This document shows positions 9,470 to 18,366 of a stretch of DNA of 64,000 bases, piece after piece. Made by a program: the position numbers and the translations under genes. The notes below the pieces were generated by a model, which was given only the letters and a program-made list of their open reading frames with translations, did not search any database and was not told the origin of the DNA. Source of the stretch: Enterococcus hulanensis (GTDB lineage Bacteria > Bacillota > Bacilli > Lactobacillales > Enterococcaceae); assembly GCF_005405485.1 (NCBI RefSeq), contig NZ_BJED01000003.1:124001-188000 (forward strand), read 5' to 3'. Every line of letters begins with the position of its first letter. Within the stretch, counting starts at the first letter, position 1.

Positions 9470-11324
9470 TCTGATTCCTTCTTCCTAAAACTCGTTTTAA
9501 TGTATAGTAAAATTCGTGGTAATCCTTGCTTTCAATTAATGCGTTGATCGCCGCCGGATGATTCATCAGCTTGCTTAGTTCCTTCGAAATAATTTGATGG
9601 ATATCTAATTGCTCGGCCTTTAGCGAAACCATAAAAATAATTTTTACGGCTCGGTCCGTCTCATTCGCCCCTTCTGGCAGCAAACACACCGCAACACGAT
9701 TTTCTTTGCCAGACATCACCAGCGGATGGGGAATTGCAATTCCGTTTTGGTAAATCGTCGATAGATAATTCTCACGTTCCACCAACGAATCCTTGTAGCC
9801 TTCAAAGCCGACCTGTTGTTCCACTTGCTCTGCCAGTCCCGCTAAAATATCGGAATAAACACGATCCTTTTCAATCCGAAACAAGTCTTCGGAAAATAAT
9901 TCAAAAAAGGCTCGCTCCACCGAAAAGTTCTCGTCGATTTTTAGCAGGCTGAGGTTTTCACTCACCTCTAAGTAATCCAGCTCGCTTTGAATCTCACTCA
10001 TCAAAATCACGGGACAATCGACTTCGATCGTTAATTCAATAATTGAAAAAATCAAATCAGGATAATAGTCTTGAATTTTTTCGATTTCAAACATTGAAAA
10101 GGTCTGAATCTTCGCCCTTGGAAAAATCCTCTTCAATTTCATTTCCACCAAATAGGCCATCCCGCCGCCAGACGAGCAAACCACCGCGATCCGATAAATG
10201 TTCTCGATCAATTTTTGCTGCCACCTATGATAGGGCACGGTCATGTGGGTCGCGAGATAGCCGATTTCGCCAGATGTGATTTTCAATTCAAATTTTTCCT
10301 CCAGCCATTTTGAAAACATCACAGCAAAATTGAAAATCACGGGATAGTCTTTACTGATATCTTCTAAATAAGGATTGCTGAAGTTCACTTCCTTGCGAGA
10401 GCGCTCGATCAGCGCCGCTACATGAAGATAAACAAGATCAATAAATTCTTGATCGGTTGAAAAATGCGTCTTTTGCTGTTTGTCCATCGCTTGAAAAAAG
10501 TTCGTGATCTCTTCCTTCAGCATTTGCTTGTTGCTGAGTATTTCCAGCTTCTTTGTTTTGGCTAACAAGCTGGCTTCAAAATAATCATGGACTTCTTTTT
10601 GAAGGGGTACCGAAAGGCTCGTCTCCTGAAGAACTTCTGTTAAAAAGGATTTTGGAATCTCAGTCTGCGTATTTTTTCTTTCGATCAGTAATAGTAAAAA
10701 CAGCTCTTCTTCCAGTCTTCGAAACTCCACATAATCGATCTCCCAATTATGCCTGCCGATCAAATGATACAGACTGTCTTTTACCTGCTGTTGCTTCTCA
10801 CGGGTGAAGGCCGCTTCCAATTTTTCCAGTAGTTTCACATTGCCTCTTTGATAACAATCCAACAGAAGCAGCAGTCGATTTTTCAATTCACTAATGATTC
10901 GAATCCCATAATGAGCTTTCCGTTCCAAAATCAAGGAACTGCCTTTAAGATATAATTCAAGCTTGGAAAGATCCTTTTTGATTTGGCTGCCGCTGACGAG
11001 CAGTTCATCGCTCAATTGAGTGACGGTCTGATAATTTTCATTGATCAAAAGCAGACTCAATAAAGATTCCAGCCGATCCTTTTGCATTTCAATCGTCGTC
11101 TCAGAAAAGCCGGCCAGATAAGCGGAGAACTTTTCCTCATCTGTGATGATCAAGCGGCAGCCTAATTTAGCGGAGCGTTCAATCGTAAAGCCCTGCTGCA
11201 TTTCTGCTAAGCCCTGCAGATCATTTCGGATTGTTCTAGAGGAAACACCGAGCTTTTTTGCCAGCTGATCAATTTTTAAGTAGTCATTCTCTTTTAACGC
11301 TGTCAGTATTTGTACCTCTCTCAT
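9459..11324 (-). CDS. BglG/LicR-family PRD transcriptional regulator with EIIB and EIIA domains
   Basis: About 621 residues: N-terminal HTH_11 (ILTALKENDYLKIDQLAKKL, residues 6-55), a second HTH, two PRD domains with conserved histidines (one in ATHMTVPYHRW), a Gat-like EIIB (VVCSSGGGMAYL, phospho-Cys) and a C-terminal mannitol/fructose-type EIIA with IAIPHPLV (phospho-His). Such proteins are DNA-binding activators: they read sugar flux through PTS phosphorylation. It is the first gene of the operon and overlaps the peptidase gene, so it probably controls its own PTS. AAAGGAGAG precedes the ATG. Confidence 0.93.
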   Translation of the reverse strand: MREVQILTALKENDYLKIDQLAKKLGVSSRTIRNDLQGLAEMQQGFTIERSAKLGCRLIITDEEKFSAYLAGFSETTIEMQKDRLESLLSLLLINENYQTVTQLSDELLVSGSQIKKDLSKLELYLKGSSLILERKAHYGIRIISELKNRLLLLLDCYQRGNVKLLEKLEAAFTREKQQQVKDSLYHLIGRHNWEIDYVEFRRLEEELFLLLLIERKNTQTEIPKSFLTEVLQETSLSVPLQKEVHDYFEASLLAKTKKLEILSNKQMLKEEITNFFQAMDKQQKTHFSTDQEFIDLVYLHVAALIERSRKEVNFSNPYLEDISKDYPVIFNFAVMFSKWLEEKFELKITSGEIGYLATHMTVPYHRWQQKLIENIYRIAVVCSSGGGMAYLVEMKLKRIFPRAKIQTFSMFEIEKIQDYYPDLIFSIIELTIEVDCPVILMSEIQSELDYLEVSENLSLLKIDENFSVERAFFELFSEDLFRIEKDRVYSDILAGLAEQVEQQVGFEGYKDSLVERENYLSTIYQNGIAIPHPLVMSGKENRVAVCLLPEGANETDRAVKIIFMVSLKAEQLDIHQIISKELSKLMNHPAAINALIESKDYHEFYYTLKRVLGRRNQNEH

Positions 11325-11727
11325 CCTCGTCTCTCCTTTCTCCTTAATAAGGAATAATTATTTATCGTTGAATAAAATTGTCCTCTACACGTTTTGCTTC
11401 ATTTATCTTTCTCACTAAGCAGCTAGATAAGTTGACCAGCAATTTTTCGGCAAGCGTTATCATTTACATCCTCAGTATAAGAAAACCCTTTCAATTAGAA
11501 AAGTTGCACTTTTTCCAGCCAACTGTGAAAAACGTGTCTGTTTAGAAAAATCACGCTAGCTTGAAGTAGACGTTTTAAGAATTGTATCAACCGTGTATAG
11601 CCACCACAATAAAAATGATAAGTTTAATAGATTAGTAAGCTTTATAAACCATTAAACTAAAAGATTGTTTTCATCCTTCTTCAATGCTTTAAATTCACCG
11701 TTTTTTTTTAAACTGAATTTTGAGCAC
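11325..11727. other. Intergenic region upstream of the PTS operon
   Basis: This stretch has no convincing ORF. It must hold the promoter of the operon that starts at 11324, because no other promoter-sized gap precedes it. A possible catabolite-repression site lies at 11449-11462. I could not pick a -35/-10 pair with confidence. Confidence 0.6.
11449..11462. promoter_or_regulatory. Candidate cre (CcpA) site
   Basis: GGCAAGCGTTATCA matches seven of the eight fixed positions of TGNNANCGNTNNCA; only the first T differs. It lies about 125 bases before the PTS-operon regulator, where CcpA control of a sugar operon would be expected. Confidence 0.5.
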
Positions 11728-11761
11728 AAAAAAACAGACCTCTCTTCACGAAAGATCTGCT
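11728..11761 (-). terminator. Terminator after the DinB-like gene
   Basis: On the minus strand, CAGATCTTTC pairs with GAGAGGTCTG (one G-T and one mismatch) and is followed by seven T. Confidence 0.8.
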
Positions 11762-11770
11762 TTACAATAT

Positions 11771-12280
11771 TTATTTTCCAATAACCATTCTTCTAGTATA
11801 CACCGCCTGCCCCGAGTGCATCACCGCATCATCGATCGCTGAAATGATCCGGACTTGACGTGTTACCGGTGGGTTCCAATTAGTATCAATCACATCGGCA
11901 AGACTGCTTTCATCGATTTTATTCAAATACTGCTTCGTAAAAGCTATGCTGTCAGATAAATAGTCTAAAACCAATTGTCGATCCGTTACAATAACCTTTG
12001 CCGCTTCTTCTGGTGTGTGACGATAATCTTCAGTATCATCTGGCAGGTCTAAGGCAAATTTTTCTGACCAGCCGGCACTTGTCCAGAGATACTCCGTGCC
12101 ATTTAGTTCCGAGATCTGCATATCCAATTCCCGCGCTGTATGCCACATTAACCATACCACTGATTTGATTAAAGGCGCTGGCATTTGATTGGCTTCTTCT
12201 GTCGTCATCTGGTCAAAGGTATCCTCAAAACGTTCCTGCGCACGATCCAACATTTCCATTGCAAATTGCGTGTTCTCCAT
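11771..12280 (-). CDS. DinB-like four-helix protein
   Basis: A 169-residue cytoplasmic protein that resembles the DinB/YfiT superfamily, whose members bind a metal through three histidines and often act as thiol-dependent transferases. Candidate ligands are His47 (LMWHTARELD) and the late histidine in DAVMHSGQAVYTRR, which sits where the family has its H-x-x-Q motif. Acidic residues and the amphipathic helix spacing agree. CTAGGAGGA precedes the ATG. Its substrate is unknown. It is a single-gene unit with its own terminator. Confidence 0.8.
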   Translation of the reverse strand: MENTQFAMEMLDRAQERFEDTFDQMTTEEANQMPAPLIKSVVWLMWHTARELDMQISELNGTEYLWTSAGWSEKFALDLPDDTEDYRHTPEEAAKVIVTDRQLVLDYLSDSIAFTKQYLNKIDESSLADVIDTNWNPPVTRQVRIISAIDDAVMHSGQAVYTRRMVIGK

Positions 12281-12366
12281 CTTAAAATCCTCCTAGTTCG
12301 TATGGTGATCCTCATTAAAAAAATAGTCTCTCTCCTCACTTTACTACGGGGATTTTCTAAGAGCAA

Positions 12367-12717
12367 CTATTCGACGTTCGTATATAAATAAACGAGATCA
12401 TTAGCGACTTGCTCTGCTTCATCTAGCTGATCAAAATGGAAAAACAATGTTTGCTCTGGCAATAGGATCTCCAAATCATTTTCTTTGCGCTGGATTTCTA
12501 GCTTATAGATTGGAAAAAACACATGCGTAAACTGATCCAAATCAATTTTGGGCTGAATCAGCATTACCCCTGCCGAATAGAAAACCACAGGAATTTCGTC
12601 CACTGTTTCCAACAAAGTAAAATTCATCAACTCGTCTTCTGAAAGCTGTGAATCAATATACGCTTGTAAAATCAAAAACTGCTGTGCTTTATTAAATACC
12701 TGTTTAAATTCATTCAT
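12367..12717 (-). CDS. Hypothetical protein coupled to the CoA-disulfide reductase gene
   Basis: A 116-residue soluble protein with no recognised motif and no cysteines. It is rich in hydrophobic beta-strand segments (VVFYSAGVMLIQ, HVFFPIYKLEI) and acidic residues. The start was set at the ATG at 12717, which has GAGGAG nine bases upstream; the longer frame back to 12732 would start at TTG inside that ribosome site. The gap to the upstream flavoprotein is four bases, so the two are very probably co-transcribed. No function is proposed. Confidence 0.75.
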   Translation of the reverse strand: MNEFKQVFNKAQQFLILQAYIDSQLSEDELMNFTLLETVDEIPVVFYSAGVMLIQPKIDLDQFTHVFFPIYKLEIQRKENDLEILLPEQTLFFHFDQLDEAEQVANDLVYLYTNVE

Positions 12718-12721
12718 CGCC

Positions 12722-14335
12722 TTACTCCTCAATCAAAATCGCAGGAATACCAAAGCCAGCCAAGATACGCGCGGAAGTATAGGTATTCAACCCTTTTCTA
12801 AAGGTAATATAAACTTTGCGATCTCTTGGAATTTCGTTGATCCGATCGCGCAGCTCGTTCATCGGAATGTTCTTGGTCGCTTCAATACTGCCGGCCGTTG
12901 CCTTATCTGGTTCGCGAATATCTAGGAAGAAGGCATTTTTCAGATCTTCTGCTGGAATATCCGCTGCCTTGATTGTTTCTACCACATTGGTCATTTGATT
13001 GATTGCTACATAACCGGCGATGTTCAATGGATCGCGCGTTGTTGAATAGGGCGGTGAATACGGCAGCTCCAAATCCGGCAAATCAAAAACAGTCAGATTC
13101 CCAGTGATCGCAACCGATAATTCACCCATGCGCTTATCCACACCTTTTTCACCAACAGCCTGCCCGCCTAAAATTTTTCCGCTCGTCGCGTCAAAAATAA
13201 TTTTCAGATTCAAGCGTGTAGCGCCTGGATAAAAATATGCGTGATCGAAGGGGGTAACAAATACAGATTTATAATTTGTGATGCCTGCTGCCTTCAACGC
13301 ATGTTCGGTCATACCCGCATAGCTTGCAGTGTAATCAAAAATTTTCGCAACACCTGCACCAATATAACCGCGATAGCGCATCGGTGTGCCATTGACCATA
13401 TCCGCCAGCATATGCCCCTGACGATTTGCCGCACTGGATAACATGCTGGAGGTTGCTAGACCTGTAACCACGCTCGTTGTCTTGATAATATCACCGATCG
13501 CATAAATATCTGGTACGTTTGTTTCTAATTGATCATTAACGATGATCTGCCCGTCGTCTGATAATTCGATTCCAGCAGATTTTGCCACTTCATTGTTTGG
13601 CGCTACCCCTGTCGCGAAAATAATCATATCGGTATCAAGCTTCGTGCCGTCTGATAAAACAACCTCTTTCCCTGCTTTGCGAATCTCTTCAACGTGGGTA
13701 CTTAAACGAACCTGCAATCCATTTTCGATCAGCTTATCATAAATCAAATCCGCGATCTCCTCATCATAAGGAAAAGCGACCTGCGGCAATTGATCCACTA
13801 ATGTTACGTCCATCCCGCGATGTTTAAAGTTTTCGGCTAATTCCAAGCCCATCACCCCAGCACCTATAACTAACACATTTTTTGGCTCATGGGCATCCAT
13901 AAACGTTTTAATCTCAGCCGCATTCGTGACACTTCGCAAAACAAAACCGTTCTCCGCTTCACTTGCTCCTTTGATCGGCGGCAATACTGGTCGAGCCCCA
14001 GCAGAAATAATCAACTTATCATAATTAGTCGTTGTCTTTTCACCAGTTTTTAAATCCTCAACAACCAATTGCTTCTTGTCTGGATCAATCACCTGTACTT
14101 CATGGGTCGTAAAGACATCGATATTATTCTTCACCTTCAAAATTTCAGGTGTCCGTTCAATCAACGAATCTAAGTCTTCAATCACGCCGCCTAAATAATA
14201 GGGCAACGCACAGCTGGCGTAGGAAATATTCTCCCCACGTTCGTAAATCACGATCTCATGCTCTTCATTCAAACGACGCAAGCGCGTAGCAAATGAAGGG
14301 CCGCCTGCTACTCCGCCGATAACTACAAATTTCAC
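12722..14335 (-). CDS. CoA-disulfide reductase-like flavoprotein with C-terminal rhodanese domain lacking its cysteine
   Basis: A 537-residue NAD(P)H:disulfide oxidoreductase. Domains: FAD-binding GGVAGGPSFATRLRR at the N-terminus, the single redox cysteine in ISYASCALPYY (about 43) as in CoA-disulfide reductases, an NAD-binding VIGAGVMGLELAE segment, the second FAD motif DIYAIGDI, a dimerisation domain, and a rhodanese-like domain from about 440. The rhodanese active loop reads YITFRKGLNTYTSA, with Phe about 512 where a cysteine is expected. Reduction of CoA or polysulfides with NAD(P)H is the usual activity. Translation starts at GTG with AAAGGAGAG upstream. Confidence 0.9.
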   Translation of the reverse strand: MKFVVIGGVAGGPSFATRLRRLNEEHEIVIYERGENISYASCALPYYLGGVIEDLDSLIERTPEILKVKNNIDVFTTHEVQVIDPDKKQLVVEDLKTGEKTTTNYDKLIISAGARPVLPPIKGASEAENGFVLRSVTNAAEIKTFMDAHEPKNVLVIGAGVMGLELAENFKHRGMDVTLVDQLPQVAFPYDEEIADLIYDKLIENGLQVRLSTHVEEIRKAGKEVVLSDGTKLDTDMIIFATGVAPNNEVAKSAGIELSDDGQIIVNDQLETNVPDIYAIGDIIKTTSVVTGLATSSMLSSAANRQGHMLADMVNGTPMRYRGYIGAGVAKIFDYTASYAGMTEHALKAAGITNYKSVFVTPFDHAYFYPGATRLNLKIIFDATSGKILGGQAVGEKGVDKRMGELSVAITGNLTVFDLPDLELPYSPPYSTTRDPLNIAGYVAINQMTNVVETIKAADIPAEDLKNAFFLDIREPDKATAGSIEATKNIPMNELRDRINEIPRDRKVYITFRKGLNTYTSARILAGFGIPAILIEE

Positions 14336-14530
14336 GATAATCTCTCCTTTTTCAATTTAAAGAATTTATTTTCAAGCCGTATATCATTTTTCTAAACATG
14401 TGTGGCGATAATCGGCTTAAAATTTTGACCTAACTTTTGAACTAAACAAACTGTGAAAAGAGGAACTCCTATTCCTTTCTTGATACTACTATTTTTATGA
14501 AATACCGGCAAAGAATTGTTCTCCAACACA

Positions 14531-14569
14531 AAAAAGATCAATCATCTTCAATTGATGATTGATCTTTGC
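14531..14569 (-). terminator. Terminator after the membrane-anchored hypothetical gene
   Basis: Arms AAAGATCAATCATC and GATGATTGATCTTT form a perfect 14-pair stem (14533-14546 with 14554-14567), followed by T-rich sequence on the minus strand. Confidence 0.88.
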
Positions 14570-15025
14570 CTATTTTTTCTTTAGTTCCCGTAGATTTGTC
14601 GTTTTCCCGCCGCTCACTATTTTTAATTTCAATTGTTTACGACCTGTTCTGATTGCGTGATACTCGATGTTATTTCCATCATCGGTCATAATCACTCTTT
14701 TTTTATTCGAATTGACGGCTACCCTAGCATGTTTCAAAATTGTGGCACCGTCACACTTGATCGTCCAATCAGTAAAATTTTTATTTTGAGCTTTGAAGGA
14801 ATACCCGACCGCCTCACCAGTCCAACCGCCCTGCAGCCAAGCACAATTATTAGGCGTCACCCTGTTAATAATCGTCAAAAAAAGCAGGATCGCTAAAATC
14901 ATCAACCCGCTGGCAATCTGTTTTCTCCATTTAAACAAGTAATTCACAAGATTTTCTTTGATTTCTTCGAACGTTGAAATACTCATCCTATGTATTAATC
15001 CTCCAATAACCGTATAATCATGCAC
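14570..15025 (-). CDS. Hypothetical single-pass membrane protein
   Basis: A 151-residue protein with a basic amphipathic N-terminus, one membrane segment (residues about 38-55, IASGLMILAILLFLTII) and a C-terminal extracytoplasmic domain of short beta-strands with two cysteines (NNCAWL and IKCDG) that could form a disulfide. The topology suggests an N-in anchor. The start is ambiguous: the ATG at 15025 has AGAGAAG nearby, whereas the in-frame ATG at 14986 has a GGAGG placed 13 bases upstream. No family was recognised. It is flanked by terminators on both sides and stands alone. Confidence 0.7.
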   Translation of the reverse strand: MHDYTVIGGLIHRMSISTFEEIKENLVNYLFKWRKQIASGLMILAILLFLTIINRVTPNNCAWLQGGWTGEAVGYSFKAQNKNFTDWTIKCDGATILKHARVAVNSNKKRVIMTDDGNNIEYHAIRTGRKQLKLKIVSGGKTTNLRELKKK

Positions 15026-15111
15026 TTCTCTTTCAATAGTGAAAATCGTAACATAATGCTTTTTAGTTTACAAATCCTTTTTTAATCTTTTCTATTTTTA
15101 ATTTTGAATAA

Positions 15112-15147
15112 AAAAAGACCAGTCATCATTTCTGATAACTGATCCTC
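15112..15147 (-). terminator. Terminator after the C_GCAxxG_C_C gene
   Basis: On the minus strand, GATCAGTTATCA pairs with TGATGACTGGTC and is followed by seven T. Confidence 0.85.
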
Positions 15148-15149
15148 CT

Positions 15150-15536
15150 CTATTCAGCTAAATTATCCGCCAGAATCTCCATCGCTGCTTGAACATAGTC
15201 AACACACGGCTTTTTTCCAAGCAGCTGTGTACAATACAACGAACCACATTCTCGTTCAAAGTCCTGCGTCAGCTCAACTAGGAGTTTGCCAGCCTCATCA
15301 TCTTTGCACCTTGCCGGATCATCCACATCAGGTGATCCCTTTAAATAATTGGCTACCATGTACGTGCCTGCTAATGCCCCGCACAAGCCCTGATAGTTTC
15401 CGCCGCCATAATTACTCGCAAGTGCGTCTACCTCTTCCTGATCGACTCCTATTTCCTTACAGTAAGCACCGACGACCGCCTGACAACAGTTGCGGCCAGC
15501 CTGAAAACAAATTCTTGCTTGTTCTTGATGATTCAT
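15150..15536 (-). CDS. C_GCAxxG_C_C family protein
   Basis: A 128-residue cytoplasmic protein with the motif set that names the family: GRNCCQAVVGAYC near residues 14-26, then YGGGNYQGLCGALAG and later paired cysteines (ECGSLYC, PCVDYV). Relatives are found beside redox proteins and are thought to bind a metal or Fe-S centre, but no reaction is established. Here it follows the GNAT gene by 27 bases. The ATG at 15536 has GGAGGG upstream. Confidence 0.85.
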   Translation of the reverse strand: MNHQEQARICFQAGRNCCQAVVGAYCKEIGVDQEEVDALASNYGGGNYQGLCGALAGTYMVANYLKGSPDVDDPARCKDDEAGKLLVELTQDFERECGSLYCTQLLGKKPCVDYVQAAMEILADNLAE

Positions 15537-15563
15537 GTCCCTCCATCCTTTCGGTAAACTGTC

Positions 15564-16001
15564 TCAACAATTTTTTACCAATGTAATACAAGGTACGCCA
15601 TCTTCTTCATAGGGCTCGCCCTTTTTTTGATAGCCTAAATTTTCGTAGAATCCTGCTGCTGACAATTCCGCATGAATCAAAATCTGTTTAAACTTTTGGG
15701 TCTTGGCTAAATCTTCCAAAGCCCTAACTACTCGACTGCCTAGTTGTTTTCCACGATACTCCTCGATTGTTGCCACACGACCAATCCGTGCAGTTTCGGT
15801 ATCTTCCATCAACAAACGAGCAGTCGCAACAGGACGCGATCCATCAAAAAGGACGCTGTAAATAGTATCAGAAGTATCATTCTGATCAAACTCATCAGCC
15901 AACGCGATCTTTTTTTCCAATACAAAGACGCGCATTCGAATATAACTGCTGGCTGCTCGTAAATCGCTGTCACGGCCTACTTCTAATCTCAAGTTTGTCA
16001 T
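15564..16001 (-). CDS. GNAT family N-acetyltransferase
   Basis: A 145-residue cytoplasmic acyl-CoA-dependent transferase. Motif A, the pyrophosphate-binding loop, reads RVATIEEYRGKQLGSRVV (near residues 74-91), followed by the LIHAELSAAGFYENLGY segment typical of the ElaA/YjcF-like branch. The acceptor is unknown. GGAGGAG precedes the ATG. It is probably co-transcribed with the downstream C_GCAxxG_C_C gene and lies 25 bases after the end of the helicase gene region, so it is likely that the helicase is a separate unit. Confidence 0.88.
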   Translation of the reverse strand: MTNLRLEVGRDSDLRAASSYIRMRVFVLEKKIALADEFDQNDTSDTIYSVLFDGSRPVATARLLMEDTETARIGRVATIEEYRGKQLGSRVVRALEDLAKTQKFKQILIHAELSAAGFYENLGYQKKGEPYEEDGVPCITLVKNC

Positions 16002-16026
16002 AGCTCCTCCTGTTTCTTCTATTATA

Positions 16027-18171
16027 CTATTTTTTTGAAACCTCTTTGATGGTCAATCCTGCTTCTTTCAAGAAAGACGACGGTTCGGTTGCTTTATTAT
16101 TGACCGTTTTTGGGTAAGTGACATATAGATTTTCTTTGGCACGTGTAATAGCGACATACATCAATCGACGCTGCTCTTCGATCGTTGTAGGCGGAGCCGC
16201 TTCTTCTTTTGCCTTTTGCAGATCACAATCGGTCATTTTGACCGTATGATGATTCGGCAGCGCATCTTGATAAACACCCTTAATGAAAATATTTTTCTTG
16301 CCTAATCCTTTGCTGGCATGGATCGACAGTAAATAGACAGCATTCAATTTTTCCTGGTCGTAGTCCTTCAAGCGCTTTTTCATCCCTTGATTTTGCTGAC
16401 TCGCCTGCTGATACGCTTCTAATAGTCCCGGCCAATCACCTGCCGCAACTAACTCTTTACGCAGCCACTCTGTCTCTTCCTCACTCAAATCTTTTTGGAA
16501 TTTCGGCGTTGCTAATAATGCCTCGGCTAGTGAAGCAAGACTCAATTGTCGGCGCTGATAAAACAAATAAATCTGTTTAAAGAATTCCTTCGCTTGATTT
16601 TGAGCATGTTGAGAAAGATTGCGTTCGCTGATCAGAAAGGCCACCAAATCATTGATCTTGAATTTATTCTTACGAAACAGCTCCTCGCTAAATTTAGCGC
16701 TGACACCAAATTTTATAAAGTGAAAAAAAGCATATTGCTGAATGATTTTTTTCAACGCCTCATTTTTTTGCTGGATCGTTGTTGCAGAATCCAGCATTTC
16801 TAATTGCTGGAAGAGCGTCTTAAACAACGGCAACTCAAAAATTCCCAATAAATCATCGTTCGATGGAGTGACAAACGGAACCTTTTGCTTTTTTAATTGC
16901 TTCAGCAAAGATCGCAATTGCACCCGAGTTGGGTATAGGACCATCGTATCACGATAATCTGGACTGCCATCGGCCATTGGCGTTTTATTTGCCAACGTTT
17001 GAATTTTTTGCCCGATCCAAGCAGCTTCTTCCTCGTCATCGGGAAAACTGATCCCGTAACAATCATGAGTTGTTGTCGTTTTGAAGGCTGTCATCGTTTT
17101 TTCTAAACGGTCGTGGGTATTGTAGCGAATCAATCGATTTCCTGCTTCCACGATTGGTGCATCCGAGCGGTAGTTCGTCATCAGTTTCAAAGACGTCTGC
17201 TGATATTCTTCCTCGAATGCTTTGATATACCCAGGTTCTGCGCCACGGAAATAGTAAATACTTTGATCATCATCACCAACAATGATCAATTTGCCAGCAT
17301 TTTTCTGCGGAGCCTGTTTATCTGGCGGACAAATCAGAGCCACGATTTGCTTTTGCAGCGGATTGATATCTTGAAACTCGTCGATAAAAATGTAGCGATA
17401 TTTTTCCTGCAAAGCTTTGCGAGCAGACGTATCGTTTTCCAGCATTAATTTCAAATTAAACAGCATGTCATCGAAATTGATAAACTGCTGCGCCTTCTTT
17501 ATTGTCGCCAGTTCTGTTAAAAACTGCTGAAAAACCGTACTCAACTTTTTATTTAGAAGAATCTCCTGCGCATCAAAGTGCTTTGCGACAAGCTCAACCA
17601 TCTCTTCATCGGAATACCCCATATTGCGCCAATAGCTGATTCGCGAAGCAAGCGTTCGTTCATCCAGCTTGTCAAAATTATACAAACGATATTTTTTGAT
17701 CAATTGATTCACCGTTTGATAATATTGCTCCTCATCGATCTCGCCTTCGATCCCCCATTTTTTCAGATCCGGTTTCTGACGAATTAACTCATTATATTCT
17801 GTATTGAACCAGCCATGAAATGTTTGAACTTTAACACGAGCATAGCCGCCTAAGTATTTATTGACACGCGCTTCCATCTCCAGCTTTGCTTTGCGGGAAA
17901 AAGTACACATCATGATCGTCTTTGGATCAACCGATTCTGCCAATACTAAATAAGCTGCTTTAGCACAAATAGTTTGCGTCTTCCCGCTTCCAGCTCCGGC
18001 AATAATCCGCAGATGTGTCTGCATTGGAAAACGGATCGCCGCCAGCTGCTCTTCACTAAATTGATTGCCGCCATTATTAGCAATCAACTGTTGCAAGTTC
18101 GCTTGATCATCTACTTCTGTATCTGCTTCGATTAGATCTGATTTTATGTAATTTGAAAGCTTTGTAAGCAT
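16027..18171 (-). CDS. UvrD/Rep-type superfamily 1A DNA helicase
   Basis: About 714 residues. Visible helicase motifs: Q-motif and Walker A (FSEEQLAAIRFP, then AGAGSGKTQTI), Ia (MCTFSRKAKLEME), II (FIDEFQDINPLQ), III (VGDDDQSIYYFRGA), IV and the late VYLLSIHASKGL and RLMYVAITRAKE motifs (V and VI). This is a 3'-5' translocating helicase of the PcrA/UvrD group; shorter N-terminal and C-terminal regions than PcrA suggest an accessory paralogue rather than the essential one. The start was taken at the ATG at 18171 (GAGGAG nine bases upstream); an upstream in-frame ATG at 18201 contains that ribosome site inside the frame. Confidence 0.92.
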   Translation of the reverse strand: MLTKLSNYIKSDLIEADTEVDDQANLQQLIANNGGNQFSEEQLAAIRFPMQTHLRIIAGAGSGKTQTICAKAAYLVLAESVDPKTIMMCTFSRKAKLEMEARVNKYLGGYARVKVQTFHGWFNTEYNELIRQKPDLKKWGIEGEIDEEQYYQTVNQLIKKYRLYNFDKLDERTLASRISYWRNMGYSDEEMVELVAKHFDAQEILLNKKLSTVFQQFLTELATIKKAQQFINFDDMLFNLKLMLENDTSARKALQEKYRYIFIDEFQDINPLQKQIVALICPPDKQAPQKNAGKLIIVGDDDQSIYYFRGAEPGYIKAFEEEYQQTSLKLMTNYRSDAPIVEAGNRLIRYNTHDRLEKTMTAFKTTTTHDCYGISFPDDEEEAAWIGQKIQTLANKTPMADGSPDYRDTMVLYPTRVQLRSLLKQLKKQKVPFVTPSNDDLLGIFELPLFKTLFQQLEMLDSATTIQQKNEALKKIIQQYAFFHFIKFGVSAKFSEELFRKNKFKINDLVAFLISERNLSQHAQNQAKEFFKQIYLFYQRRQLSLASLAEALLATPKFQKDLSEEETEWLRKELVAAGDWPGLLEAYQQASQQNQGMKKRLKDYDQEKLNAVYLLSIHASKGLGKKNIFIKGVYQDALPNHHTVKMTDCDLQKAKEEAAPPTTIEEQRRLMYVAITRAKENLYVTYPKTVNNKATEPSSFLKEAGLTIKEVSKK

Positions 18172-18255
18172 GCAAAATATCTCCTCTATGTAAAAAATCA
18201 TACTTGTCCATTATACCGAAATTTCTCAACTTTGATAGTGATTCCCACGCACGTG

Positions 18256-18292
18256 GAAAAAGGCCAGTACAAAATTAATTTATACTGGCCGT
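18256..18292 (-). terminator. Second terminator downstream of the CHAP gene
   Basis: On the minus strand, GGCCAGTA pairs with TACTGGCC around an A/T-rich loop, followed by five T. It comes after the stronger one at 18322-18358, so the two stand in tandem. Confidence 0.8.
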
Positions 18293-18321
18293 CCTATGAT
18301 TATTTAGTTAACGAATGAAAG

Positions 18322-18358
18322 CAAAAAAATAGTTCCCGATTTCTCGGAAACTATTTTG
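18322..18358 (-). terminator. Terminator after the CHAP hydrolase gene
   Basis: On the minus strand, AATAGTTTCCGA pairs with TCGGGAACTATT (one wobble) and is followed by a T-run. Confidence 0.88.
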
Positions 18359-18366
18359 CTTATTTC

